Source: Acinetobacter tibetensis (GTDB taxonomy: Bacteria; Pseudomonadota; Gammaproteobacteria; Pseudomonadales; Moraxellaceae). From it: 64,000 nucleotides of DNA. Every line of letters begins with the position of its first letter. Positions within the stretch are counted from its first letter, which is position 1. This document shows, in pieces, positions 44,234-53,073 of the stretch. The position numbers and the translations under genes were made by a program. The DNA is taken from NCBI RefSeq assembly GCF_023824315.1, contig NZ_CP098732.1, forward strand, positions 186,001 to 250,000, written 5' to 3'. The notes beneath the pieces are model-generated. The model was not told where the DNA came from, ran no database searches, and saw nothing but the letters and a program-made list of their open reading frames with translations.

Positions 44234-44878
44234 ATGATTAAATATAAAAAAATCCGTGGAGAAAAAAGACGAATTAGAAAAATTAAAGAGTGGATTGGTG
44301 ATCATCTTGTCCTTGATATTGCATATTTAAAGCAATATCAGTGTGAATATGTAAAGTTTTGGGTTAGCCCATGGGATAGGTTATCTCTAACAAATAGTCA
44401 GTATCCACAACCTCAAGGTATATATAAGGAATTATTTTTTGGTGGGTTGCTACAAATATACATGTCATGGAAAGAGCAATTAGATTTCTTAGGTCAGCCT
44501 TATTATTTAAGGATATGGTTATTTGAAAATGATTTAAAGCGGTCACAAATTGTTTGTGCAATTGGTGAAAAGCTTGAAAATTATCATAATGTTTTTGAAG
44601 ATACCCATTTAGGCGACTCAATATTAAGTGTAGATGAATGGCAGGATGTGCAAGATATTATAAATAAATTTAACTGGGAAAAGAAAAAAGAGATAACACT
44701 GTACGAAATGGATTGGATTGGTAGCTTAACTGACTATGTATCAAATAAAGAGTATGAAGATTCAACAAGATGGTTTACGAGTAATGTGATCACTAAATAC
44801 CGAGAGATAAAAAAATTTAATAGTTCTGACTATTATGTTGTTGAAACCGATAATGTTTGGATAGGCTATATTTTATAA
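44234..44878 (+). CDS. Hypothetical protein, AT-rich orphan gene
   Basis: I do not recognise this 214-residue soluble protein. It begins with a strongly basic segment (KYKKIRGEKRRIRKIKEW), and the rest is rich in Trp, Tyr and acidic residues (VKFWVSPWDR; LYEMDWIGSLTDYVSNKEY). There is no signal peptide or membrane helix. AGGATAAG precedes ATG 44234 at good spacing. Base composition is clearly more AT-rich than tex and the next transporter, which hints at horizontal acquisition. Size and composition resemble immunity-type proteins, but no toxin gene is adjacent, so this is only a thought. Confidence 0.6.
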   Translation: MIKYKKIRGEKRRIRKIKEWIGDHLVLDIAYLKQYQCEYVKFWVSPWDRLSLTNSQYPQPQGIYKELFFGGLLQIYMSWKEQLDFLGQPYYLRIWLFENDLKRSQIVCAIGEKLENYHNVFEDTHLGDSILSVDEWQDVQDIINKFNWEKKKEITLYEMDWIGSLTDYVSNKEYEDSTRWFTSNVITKYREIKKFNSSDYYVVETDNVWIGYIL

Positions 44879-45134
44879 ATTTAAGATGAAAATTATCTAA
44901 TAAAGATCAAAGTACTTAAGCATTTTCGTATCTTATCCAACTTTCCAAATCTATAAAATTTTGTACCACCTATATTTATGAATGGTTAATCATGCGTATT
45001 TAATAAAAATCGAAGTCGTAAAGATGAGCCGAATCTGAAGATCAACAAAAATAACATTAAAAGCTGTTAAACCTTCACAACAGCACAGCATAACTTCACT
45101 TTTCACCCAGTAGATTGTCCGACAAGATTGAGGG
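44879..45134. other. AT-rich intergenic region upstream of SulP gene
   Basis: Together with the palindrome at 45135-45158 and the short leader this is a gap of 319 bases. No coding frame or clear terminator for the gene at 44234 is seen. Confidence 0.4.
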
Positions 45135-45158
45135 CGTCTGGATATTAATATACAGACG
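45135..45158. promoter_or_regulatory. 24-bp palindrome upstream of SulP-carbonic anhydrase gene
   Basis: Outer arms CGTCTG (45135-45140) and CAGACG (45153-45158) enclose a perfect core ATATTAATAT (45142-45151); 22 of 24 positions are symmetric. It lies 40 bases before the start codon, where an operator or promoter-overlapping site is expected. Confidence 0.6.
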
Positions 45159-45197
45159 TAAATTTTTTGCTATTTGATCATTATAAACGGTTTAACT

Positions 45198-47387
45198 ATG
45201 TTGACTTTAGAAAGAAAAAACCGATTCCATATCAGGGATGCTTTGTCAGGTTTAGTGGTGTTTTTGGTGGCATTACCGCTGTGTCTAGGTATTGCTCTTG
45301 CATCAGGCGCTCCAATTATTTCAGGGATTATCTCTGGAATTATTGGCGGTATATTGGTTGGACTATTGAGTGGCTCACATATTAGCGTTGCGGGTCCAGC
45401 AGCAGGGCTAACGGCTGTAATTCTGGTACAATTGGATCAATTAGGCGGCAATTATGCCGCTTTTTTATTGTGTATTATTTTTGCAGGTCTACTGCAAATT
45501 GGCTTTGGTTTACTCAAGCTAGGGTTCTTTGCCAATTTTATCCCTAACAATGTCATTTTGGGGCTTTTGGCAGCTATTGGAATTATTCTAATTCTCAGCC
45601 AATTGCCATATCTTTTGGGTTTTTCCAATTTTTCATGGGAACAGCTCTGGGGCGGTCAAATTCACACTGTGTTTGCCACAGTCGATACTGGTGCTGCACT
45701 GATTGGCCTATTCAGCTTATTGCTGATCTTGATGTGGGATTGTAGCCCGCTCAAAAAATACAATATTCCCTCAGCTTTGGTGGCCGTCGTTTTAGCAGCA
45801 GGAATCAATTATCTGCTAGTCGCCACTCAATCTCCTTGGGCAGTGAGTACGTCAAATTTAATCCAATTACCCAACATTTGGCAGGCACCTGAGCAAGTAT
45901 TAATGGGACCTGACTGGCGTTATTTAACCGAACCCTTAATTTATACAGGAGCACTGACCCTAGCTGTGGTTGCTTCTTTGGAAACTTTGCTGAATCTGGA
46001 AGCGGCTGACAAGTTAGACCCTTATAAACGCTCATCACCTCCAAACCGTGAATTGTGGGCGCAGGGCATTGGCAATGTGGTTTCGGGTGCTGTCGGGGGT
46101 ATGCCACTCACTTCGGTGATTGTGCGCAGTTCAGTCAATGCCAATTCAGGAGCACGGAGTAAGTATTCCAGTGTGATTCATGGGCTATTGCTGTTGTTGG
46201 CTGTACTGTGTTTTGTGCCGTTGATGAATATGATTCCCTTATCTGCATTGGCTGCCATTTTATTGGTGACGGGCTTTAAACTCACGCATCCTAAGTTGTT
46301 TCAGCAGTTGTATCAAAAGGGCTGGAAACAGTTTGTGCCATTTATTATTACCCTGATAGCGATTTTACTGACCGATTTGCTAATGGGTATTTTGGTGGGG
46401 TTATTTTGCAGTGCGGCTTTTATTCTGTACGGCAACTTTTATAAAGGCGTCAGAATTTATAAAGAGCATCATTTGCATGGTATCGTCACCCGTATTGAAC
46501 TACCGTCACAAGTCACTTTTTTGAATCGTTCAGCCCTCATTTCAGCACTGGAGCATATTCATGCAGGTGAACAGTTAATTATTGACGCCACACAATCGGA
46601 AACGATTGATGCGGATATTTATCAGGTCATTCAGGATTATCAAGCTGAAACAGCACTGAAACGTCAGGTTGATGTGAAATTGATGGGCTTTAAACAACAT
46701 TATCAAGAACTGGATGATGCAGTCTTAGATATTGATATCAGCACAGCCGAATTACAGCGTCAATTGAGTCCATCACAAGTGATTGATTTACTTAAAGCAG
46801 GTAATGAGCGTTTCGTTCAAAATGATCGTTTGCAACGGGATATCTACCGTCAGATTCGCGTCACGGCTGATCAAGGTCAGCACCCGATTGCAGCAGTATT
46901 GGGGTGTATGGATTCGCGTGCGCCAACAGAAATGTTGTTTGATGTCGGGATTGGAGATCTGTTTAGTTTACGGATTGCAGGGAATATTGCAGGACAAAAG
47001 GTGTTAGGTTCGCTTGAGTTCGCCTGTCAAGCCAAAGGCTCTAAAGTGATTGTGGTGCTAGGACATACCGACTGTGGTGCAGTCAGTAGTGCATGCCAAT
47101 TACGCTTACAGCAGAAACAGATTGCGGAGGTGAAGGAGATGCCGCATATTCAATATGTGTTGGGGCCATTAATGCAATCGGTAAACAGCGTGTATCAAAT
47201 TATGCAGCCGCGTGAACTGAGTAAAGCCTTCTTGGATCAAGTTACAGCGCTGAATGTGTTGTATAACATTCAATATATTCAGCAACACAGTGCGGTATTA
47301 GCAGAGATGCTACAGCAGGGACAAATTGCAATTGTGGGTGCGATTTACGATGTGCAAACAGGTCGAGTCAATTTTCTGGAAACCTAA
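45198..47387 (+). CDS. SulP-family anion transporter fused to beta-carbonic anhydrase
   Basis: A 729-residue fusion. Residues 1-400 form the SulP membrane domain (SGLVVFLVALPLCLGIALASG; SGSHISVAGPAAGLTAVIL; ANSGARSKYSSVIHGLLLL). About 420-530 is a STAS-like region. From about 540 a beta-carbonic anhydrase follows with zinc ligands C570 and D572 in CMDSRAP and H623, C626 in GHTDCGAV, all intact. Such fusions are thought to move bicarbonate and interconvert it with CO2, supplying carboxylases or balancing pH. ATG 45198 is used; the TTG at 45174 is less likely. It stands alone, with a palindrome upstream. Confidence 0.93.
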   Translation: MLTLERKNRFHIRDALSGLVVFLVALPLCLGIALASGAPIISGIISGIIGGILVGLLSGSHISVAGPAAGLTAVILVQLDQLGGNYAAFLLCIIFAGLLQIGFGLLKLGFFANFIPNNVILGLLAAIGIILILSQLPYLLGFSNFSWEQLWGGQIHTVFATVDTGAALIGLFSLLLILMWDCSPLKKYNIPSALVAVVLAAGINYLLVATQSPWAVSTSNLIQLPNIWQAPEQVLMGPDWRYLTEPLIYTGALTLAVVASLETLLNLEAADKLDPYKRSSPPNRELWAQGIGNVVSGAVGGMPLTSVIVRSSVNANSGARSKYSSVIHGLLLLLAVLCFVPLMNMIPLSALAAILLVTGFKLTHPKLFQQLYQKGWKQFVPFIITLIAILLTDLLMGILVGLFCSAAFILYGNFYKGVRIYKEHHLHGIVTRIELPSQVTFLNRSALISALEHIHAGEQLIIDATQSETIDADIYQVIQDYQAETALKRQVDVKLMGFKQHYQELDDAVLDIDISTAELQRQLSPSQVIDLLKAGNERFVQNDRLQRDIYRQIRVTADQGQHPIAAVLGCMDSRAPTEMLFDVGIGDLFSLRIAGNIAGQKVLGSLEFACQAKGSKVIVVLGHTDCGAVSSACQLRLQQKQIAEVKEMPHIQYVLGPLMQSVNSVYQIMQPRELSKAFLDQVTALNVLYNIQYIQQHSAVLAEMLQQGQIAIVGAIYDVQTGRVNFLET

Positions 47388-47470
47388 AGGTTGATAGCAT
47401 CTTAAATAGTGATGAAATCCTGAGCCTTATGCAGAAATATGTTGAGACTGAAATAAAAAATAAAGATATA

Positions 47471-47499
47471 AAAAAGCCTGTCTTTTGACAGGCTTTTTG
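47471..47499. terminator. Bidirectional terminator between SulP fusion and acr1
   Basis: Perfect 12-base arms AAAAAGCCTGTC (47471-47482) and GACAGGCTTTTT (47487-47498) with a TTTT loop. Confidence 0.88.
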
Positions 47500-47511
47500 A
47501 ATATTTGGATC

Positions 47512-48399
47512 TTACCAATGTTCACCTGGGAACAGACGGACATACGCCTTCTGTACCCAATTGAGGCGTTCTTGTTTTCCAATCGATGCAGAAGAACTTG
47601 GAAACAGGTTATAGCCAATCGACATCAGCATATTGTTAATATCAGGAGCAATCGCATAGGTAATGGATGCTAAACGACCAAGATTGGTGGCAATTTTCTT
47701 TGGACGCTTCACAATGGCATAAGCAATTAAGTCGGCTGCTTGTTCAGGAGACAGCGTAGGGACGTATTTATACATTTTGGTTGGCGCGATCATTGGCGTG
47801 CGCACCAGCGGCATATAAATTGAGGTGATGGCAATTTTATGCGCATGTGCTTCTGCAGACAGACAGCGGCTAAATGCATCTAGGGCTGCTTTAGAGGCGA
47901 CATAAGCAGAGAAGCGAGTCGCATTGGCCAAAACACCAATCGAGCTGATATTAATGATTTGACCGCCTTTACGATCCATCATGTGTGGCAATAGGTTCAG
48001 GACTAAACGTACAGCCCCAAAATAATTCAGTTGCATGGTACGTTCAAAATCGTGAAAGCGATCAAGTGATTCATGGACGGCACGACGAATTGAACGGCCC
48101 GCATTGTTAATTAAAATATCAATATGTTCTACAGACGCTAAGATGTCTTTAGAGACCGCATCAATGGCTTCCATATCATTAAGGTCACATGGAAATACAG
48201 AGGCCTTACCGCCTTTAGCTTCAATTTCCGCCTTGACTTCATCTAAAGTTTCTTTGGTGCGCGAGACGAGCAGCACATGTGCACCTGCATCAGCTAGGCG
48301 ATGTGCTGTGGTCAATCCAATTCCGCTGGATGCACCTGTAATAAGTACGGTTTTGCCGTGGATACGGTCCTGAAAGAGTTTCTCTAATTTTGCTTTCAC
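47512..48399 (-). CDS. acr1: Fatty acyl-CoA reductase Acr1 (SDR family)
   Basis: A 295-residue short-chain dehydrogenase. The NADPH motif is TGASSGIG (residues 21-28), NNAG is present, and the catalytic Ser and Tyr-Lys are in INISSIGVLAN and YVASKAAL. From memory it is very close to Acr1 of Acinetobacter baylyi in length and in segments such as SIRRAVHESLDRFHDFERT and the C-terminal RLFPGEHW. Acr1 reduces long-chain acyl-CoA to the fatty aldehyde, the first step to fatty alcohols and wax-ester storage. It starts with GTG 48399 preceded by AGGGA. Two direct repeats upstream may control it. Confidence 0.93.
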   Translation of the reverse strand: MKAKLEKLFQDRIHGKTVLITGASSGIGLTTAHRLADAGAHVLLVSRTKETLDEVKAEIEAKGGKASVFPCDLNDMEAIDAVSKDILASVEHIDILINNAGRSIRRAVHESLDRFHDFERTMQLNYFGAVRLVLNLLPHMMDRKGGQIINISSIGVLANATRFSAYVASKAALDAFSRCLSAEAHAHKIAITSIYMPLVRTPMIAPTKMYKYVPTLSPEQAADLIAYAIVKRPKKIATNLGRLASITYAIAPDINNMLMSIGYNLFPSSSASIGKQERLNWVQKAYVRLFPGEHW

Positions 48400-48416
48400 G
48401 CTGTGTTTCCCTGATT

Positions 48417-48474
48417 AGAATTTAGTTCACTTAAATTCTAAATTGTCTTTATTTTATTGGAGAACTTAGTTCAC
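48417..48474 (-). promoter_or_regulatory. Direct repeats in the acr1 upstream region
   Basis: AGAA(T/C)TTAGTTCAC occurs at 48417-48430 and 48461-48474, 13 of 14 bases identical and 44 bases apart, which puts both on the same helix face. On the coding strand the unit reads GTGAACTAA.TTCT. A regulator binding site is suggested. Confidence 0.5.
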
Positions 48475-48562
48475 ATTATTCCATGAGTTGACTAAAACTC
48501 ACACGGATAATGATAGCGGATATAATGAAAAAAGCTATAAATAAGTCTTTGAATTTATAAAT

Positions 48563-48588
48563 AAAAATAGAGTAATTGCTCTATTTTT
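48563..48588. terminator. Hairpin in the acr1-metY spacer
   Basis: Arms AAAAATAGAG and CTCTATTTTT form a terminator-like symmetrical hairpin with no gene directly before it; it may be a second stop for metY transcripts or shield acr1. Confidence 0.5.
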
Positions 48589-48644
48589 AGGATATATTTT
48601 GTTAATTTCTAACACGTTTTCATTTAAATTCCAAGAGATAATAC

Positions 48645-48676
48645 TGAAAAATCAAGACCTCTTTTGAGGTCTTGAT
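48645..48676 (-). terminator. Terminator after metY
   Basis: Perfect 11-base arms ATCAAGACCTC and GAGGTCTTGAT with a T run on the minus strand. Confidence 0.85.
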
Positions 48677-48683
48677 CGGTTGC

Positions 48684-49970
48684 TTAGACCTTGGCTAAAG
48701 CTTGTTCTAAATCAGCAAGCAGATCATCAATATGTTCAATGCCGACAGAAAGACGAACCATATCAATACTCACTCCAGCAGATTTTAATTCCACTTCATT
48801 CAATTGGCGATGAGTGGTGGTGGCAGGGTGGCACGCCAGACTTTTTGCATCACCGATATTGACTAAGCGTGTAAACAGTTGTAGCGCATCAATAAAGCGC
48901 GTCCCACCTTCACGACCATCTTGTACCCCAAAGGATAAAATCGCAGAGGGCTGACCTTTGACATATTTTTGTGCCAAACCATGTTGAGGATGGTCTTTCA
49001 GTCCGGCATAGTTGACCCATTTTACTTTAGGATGGGCTTGCAAATATTCCGCCACTTTTTGGGCATTGTAGGTATGACGTTCCATACGCAAGTTTAAAGT
49101 TTCTAAGCCTTGTAGAATCAAGAACACGCTTAAAGGGCTAATTGCAGCACCCGTATTACGTAATGGCACCACACGGGCACGTGCGATATAAGCGGCTTCA
49201 CCTAAAGCTTCGACATAGTTCACGCCGTGATAACTCGGGTCAGGCGTATTCAACACTTTAAAGCGTTCAGGATATTTGCCCCAAGGGAACTTGCCGCTAT
49301 CGACAATTGCACCGCCAATCGAGTTACCATGCCCGCCAATATATTTGGTGAGTGAATGAATCACAATATCTGCACCATATTCAAATGGTTTGAGCAGTGC
49401 AGGAGTCGCAACGGTATTATCAACCACCACAGGCACACCATATTCATGCGCAATTTTGGCAATGGCTTCTAGGTCAATAATATTGCCCAGTGGATTACCA
49501 ATCGATTCAACAAAGACCAATTTAGTTTTTTCATCAATTAAACCGCGTAAGGCTTCTGGATCTTGATAATCAAAGAAACGAACTTCAATACCTTGTTTCG
49601 GCAAGGTATGCGCAAACAGGTTATACGTACCACCGTACAAGGTCGACACTGAAGCAATGTTGTCACCTGCTTCGGTAATGGTTTGAATGGCGTAAGTAAT
49701 GGCTGCCATGCCAGATGCTAAGGCTAACGCACCAATACCCCCTTCGAGTGCGGCCAAACGTTGTTCTAGCACCGCAGTGGTCGGGTTCATAATTCGGGTA
49801 TAAATATTGCCTTGGACTTTAAGGTCAAATAAATCCGCACCATGTTGCGTATTATCAAAGGCATAAGAGGTGGTTTGATAAATCGGTACGGCCACTGCTT
49901 TGGTGGTGGCTTCAGGGCTGTAACCTGCATGAATGGCTAAAGTTTCGTCTTTATAGGTCATGAACTTCAT
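48684..49970 (-). CDS. metY: O-acetylhomoserine aminocarboxypropyltransferase (sulfhydrylase)
   Basis: A 428-residue PLP enzyme of the Cys/Met metabolism family. The PLP lysine is in VIHSLTKYIGGHGNSIGG (near 204-221), the N-terminal AIHAGYSPEATTKAVAVPIYQTTSY and the VVDNTVATPALLKPFEYGAD region are typical of MetY rather than MetB/MetC. It makes homocysteine from O-acetylhomoserine and sulfide in the cytosol. ATG 49970 or 49961 could be the start; neither has a strong ribosome site. Stands alone. Confidence 0.93.
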   Translation of the reverse strand: MKFMTYKDETLAIHAGYSPEATTKAVAVPIYQTTSYAFDNTQHGADLFDLKVQGNIYTRIMNPTTAVLEQRLAALEGGIGALALASGMAAITYAIQTITEAGDNIASVSTLYGGTYNLFAHTLPKQGIEVRFFDYQDPEALRGLIDEKTKLVFVESIGNPLGNIIDLEAIAKIAHEYGVPVVVDNTVATPALLKPFEYGADIVIHSLTKYIGGHGNSIGGAIVDSGKFPWGKYPERFKVLNTPDPSYHGVNYVEALGEAAYIARARVVPLRNTGAAISPLSVFLILQGLETLNLRMERHTYNAQKVAEYLQAHPKVKWVNYAGLKDHPQHGLAQKYVKGQPSAILSFGVQDGREGGTRFIDALQLFTRLVNIGDAKSLACHPATTTHRQLNEVELKSAGVSIDMVRLSVGIEHIDDLLADLEQALAKV

Positions 49971-50255
49971 CTACGTGAGTTAAATTTTGCACAGTCTATC
50001 ATTAATGAATATGATGCAAACTGTGAAAATAATGAATATTTATCTAAAAAATTCATAAAGATGAGCTGTGGGGAGTACTTTGTCCACAGAAGAGGGTGAT
50101 AAAGGGTGTGTTTAAAAAATGACCGAGATGAAAGTTGTAACATTGCATTGAAGATCGGTTTGATGCCTTATTTTTTCAACGTATTCATCGTATAATGCCC
50201 GCAAATATTTTTTCGCTTCTTGCGATTTTTTGGTTTTTCTATTGAGGAGTCCTAC

Positions 50256-51917
50256 GTGGCCCAATATATTTATACGATGAACCGAGTGTCTAAGATGGTT
50301 CCGCCTAAGCGCGAAATCTTAAAAGACATCTCTTTGTCATTTTTCCCGGGTGCAAAAATTGGTGTACTTGGTTTAAACGGTGCAGGTAAATCGACCTTGC
50401 TTCGTATTATGGCGGGCGTAGACAAAGATTTCTCTGGTGAAGCGCGTGCGCAACCAGGTATCAAAATTGGTTATCTAGAGCAAGAACCACCGCTCGATCC
50501 AAATAAAGACGTTCGTGGCAACGTAGAAGATGGTTTACGTGAACCATTAGATGCTTTGGCGCGTTTGGACGAAGTGTTTGCAGAATATGCGGCTGAAGAT
50601 GCAGACTTTGATAAGTTAGCGAAAGAACAAGAAAAATTAGAAGCGATTATCCATTCATGGGATGCGCATAACCTCAGCAACCAAATGGATCAAGCCGCAG
50701 CTGCGTTGAACCTTCCAGCTTGGGATGCTGACGTGACTTTACTGTCAGGTGGTGAGCGTCGTCGTGTTGCACTGTGTCGTTTGCTTTTATCTAAGCCAGA
50801 CATGTTGCTTCTAGACGAACCGACGAACCATTTGGATGCAGAGTCTGTGTCTTGGTTAGAGCGTTTCTTGAAAGACTTTGCGGGCACCATTGTGGCGATT
50901 ACGCATGACCGTTATTTCTTGGATAACGTAGCGGAATGGATTCTTGAGCTTGACCGTGGTATGGGTATTCCGTATCAAGGTAACTATTCTTCTTGGTTAG
51001 AGCAAAAGAATGCGCGTCTAGAACAAGAGAATAAGCAAGAAGAGTCTTTTGCTAAAGCATTGAAGAAAGAACTTGAATGGGTTCGTTCAAATGCCAAAGG
51101 TCAACAAAAGAAAAACAAAGCGCGTATGGAGCGTTTTGAAGAGCTTAACTCACGCGAATTCCAACAGCGTAACGAAACCTCTGAAATCTATATTCCACCT
51201 GGTCCACGTCTAGGCAATAAAGTGGTAGAAGTGGAAGGCATCAGCAAATCATTTGATGGTCGCCTACTGTACGAAAACCTTAGCTTTACCGTACCGCCTA
51301 CCGCAATTGTGGGTATCGTGGGTCCAAACGGTGCAGGTAAAACCACTTTATTCCGTATGATGACGGGTGAACAACAGCCAGACACTGGTACGGTGACTTT
51401 GGGTGAGTCGGTTAAAGTGGCGTATGTGGGTCAGATTCGTGACACTTTAGATAACAACAAAACGGTTTGGGAAGAAGTTTCTGGCGGTTTGGATATCTTA
51501 AGAATTGGCGATTATGAAATTGCATCACGTGCTTATATCGGTCGTTTTAACTTTAAAGGCCAAGATCAGCAAAAACGTGTAGGCGAATTGTCAGGGGGTG
51601 AGCGTAACCGTTTACAACTGGCGAAAATCCTGCAAATGGGCGCAAACGTGATCTTACTGGATGAGCCATCGAACGACTTGGATATCGAAACTTTACGTGC
51701 GCTTGAAGATGCCATTTTGGTATTCCCAGGTACAGTGATGGTGGTATCGCATGACCGTTGGTTCCTTGACCGTATTGCAACGCACATTTTGTCATTTGAA
51801 AACGAGCAGCCTGAGTTCTACGAAGGCAACTATGCTGAGTATGAAGCATACCGTTTGGCTCGTTTAGGCGACGATGCGGTACAAAAGCGTACCAAATACA
51901 AAAAAATCGGTGGTTAA
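50256..51917 (+). CDS. ettA: Energy-dependent translational throttle protein EttA
   Basis: A 553-residue ABC-F protein with two ATPase cassettes: Walker A GLNGAGKST and GPNGAGKTT, signatures LSGGERRR and LSGGERNR, and Walker B LLLDEPTNHLD and ILLDEPSNDLD. The N-terminus AQYIYTMNRVSKMVPPKR matches EttA closely. The start is a GTG at 50256 with GAGGAG 6 bases upstream; an upstream in-frame codon would add 12 non-homologous residues. EttA binds the ribosomal E site and gates entry into elongation according to the ATP/ADP ratio. Confidence 0.96.
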   Translation: MAQYIYTMNRVSKMVPPKREILKDISLSFFPGAKIGVLGLNGAGKSTLLRIMAGVDKDFSGEARAQPGIKIGYLEQEPPLDPNKDVRGNVEDGLREPLDALARLDEVFAEYAAEDADFDKLAKEQEKLEAIIHSWDAHNLSNQMDQAAAALNLPAWDADVTLLSGGERRRVALCRLLLSKPDMLLLDEPTNHLDAESVSWLERFLKDFAGTIVAITHDRYFLDNVAEWILELDRGMGIPYQGNYSSWLEQKNARLEQENKQEESFAKALKKELEWVRSNAKGQQKKNKARMERFEELNSREFQQRNETSEIYIPPGPRLGNKVVEVEGISKSFDGRLLYENLSFTVPPTAIVGIVGPNGAGKTTLFRMMTGEQQPDTGTVTLGESVKVAYVGQIRDTLDNNKTVWEEVSGGLDILRIGDYEIASRAYIGRFNFKGQDQQKRVGELSGGERNRLQLAKILQMGANVILLDEPSNDLDIETLRALEDAILVFPGTVMVVSHDRWFLDRIATHILSFENEQPEFYEGNYAEYEAYRLARLGDDAVQKRTKYKKIGG

Positions 51918-51928
51918 TCTCACTGCAT

Positions 51929-51958
51929 AAAAAAACCAGCCTTCGGGCTGGTTTTTTT
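51929..51958. terminator. Terminator between ettA and Sel1-repeat gene
   Basis: Arms AAAACCAGCC and GGCTGGTTTT with a TTCG tetraloop, A run before and T run after; bidirectional. Confidence 0.9.
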
Positions 51959-51969
51959 ATGGGAATGAT

Positions 51970-52407
51970 TTAAGAAAAAGCCAATTCACTATAGGCATCA
52001 TACAGACAGCGCTTCGCATCTGGATGACCATCTCGTGCGGCTTTTTTTAACCACTTCTCGGCTTTATCATAATTACGATCTAAACCTAATTGCCCATTTA
52101 AGTAGCCAATGCCCATTTTAAATTCTGCTTCGGGGTGACCGCGTAAAGCAGAACGGAGAAAATACCACATCGCATTACGGCTGTTACTGGACGACATTGG
52201 GCTGTGGTCGATCTGTATCGGGGCTGCCGTTTGCAAGACATTCTTTTGCATGAATACATGGTAATGTTCACATAATGCCAGTTGCTCGAAATGCAATCCA
52301 CGTTGATATTCGTGTTCACCTGCATGATCAAATATAGGTGTTACCAAGTCGTGATAGGGAGTGTGAAATAACAGTGTCCATACTGTTTTGAGGTATTCCA
52401 TATTCAT
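51970..52407 (-). CDS. Sel1-like repeat protein
   Basis: A 145-residue protein with Sel1-type repeats in its second half: AMWYFLRSALRGHPEAEFKMG (79-99, split), then AEKWLKKAARDGHPDAKRCLYDAY. These alpha/alpha units usually mediate protein contacts. The N-terminal half has no known domain. ATG 52407 is chosen because a perfect AAGGAGG lies 5 bases upstream; the longer frame would read through that site. Function unknown. Confidence 0.8.
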   Translation of the reverse strand: MNMEYLKTVWTLLFHTPYHDLVTPIFDHAGEHEYQRGLHFEQLALCEHYHVFMQKNVLQTAAPIQIDHSPMSSSNSRNAMWYFLRSALRGHPEAEFKMGIGYLNGQLGLDRNYDKAEKWLKKAARDGHPDAKRCLYDAYSELAFS

Positions 52408-52587
52408 CTTCGCCTCCTTGTTGCTGACAACATCTGTGGTCATTATTTAATTTAAACGTTTTGGCACTTAGATGTATTAAATTATTGTAACAAAATAGGT
52501 TTTCTCTGTATGTTCTGTTAAAACTTCCAGTCAATTTTGGCGTGTAATTTTATTACATCCACGAAGCTGTTATAGTGTCCGCAAATT

Positions 52588-53016
52588 GTGTTGACCGTAT
52601 TTTATGCAGTGAAACGTTCTCGTCTTTTTGTCACCGTATTGTTCAGTTTGTTCATGTTTCAAAGTCTTTGGAACGTGGCAGCGGCATTTTGTGTGCATGA
52701 AGAGCCCAAGCGCGTGAGTACGATGCCGCATTTTGGACATCATGCAACAGCCAGTTGCGAGTCTATAGCGCATGGAGTACTACAAAAAAGTACAACTCAA
52801 GACACATCTTCCTTTGATTTGGCGGCCTTTGCACAAGACGATCATAGCGATCATTTACCTTCTTTTGCACATGTGATTCTGACCGAAGCTCAGCAGTCGG
52901 CTTTATCTCCCGTTTTTATTCCCCAATTGGTTCAGGTTCAGTTTAACTGGCAAAATCTGTATCAATCGCCCCATTTATTCCTCACCAATCCACCTCCTGT
53001 TTTAACCCCGCTATAG
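52588..53016 (+). CDS. czcI: CzcI-like periplasmic metal-resistance protein
   Basis: A 142-residue protein with a signal peptide (FVTVLFSLFMFQSLWNVAAA) followed by FCVHE and PHFGHH, plus later histidines (DDHSDHLPSFAH), matching small CzcI-type proteins encoded ahead of czcCBA. These are thought to bind metal or modulate induction. Start uncertain: GTG 52588 is the longest, GTG 52609 (before KRSRLF) would give a more classical signal; no ribosome site helps. It is the first gene of the czcICBA unit. Confidence 0.75.
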   Translation: MLTVFYAVKRSRLFVTVLFSLFMFQSLWNVAAAFCVHEEPKRVSTMPHFGHHATASCESIAHGVLQKSTTQDTSSFDLAAFAQDDHSDHLPSFAHVILTEAQQSALSPVFIPQLVQVQFNWQNLYQSPHLFLTNPPPVLTPL

Positions 53017-53036
53017 GTGGGGTAGCCGAAAATATG

Positions 53037-53067
53037 GCCCACCACTAATTTTTAACTTTAGTGGGGC
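53037..53067 (+). promoter_or_regulatory. Hairpin covering the czcC ribosome site
   Basis: CCACTAA (53042-53048) pairs with TTAGTGG (53058-53064), extended by flanking C-G pairs. The right arm contains the GTGGGG that serves as the Shine-Dalgarno of czcC (ATG 53074), so the fold would mask it. Confidence 0.5.
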
Positions 53068-53073
53068 ATCAAC

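Noticed and set aside
49971..50255. SAM riboswitch upstream of metY
   Set aside because: No conserved stems of known SAM riboswitch classes could be recognised in the spacer.
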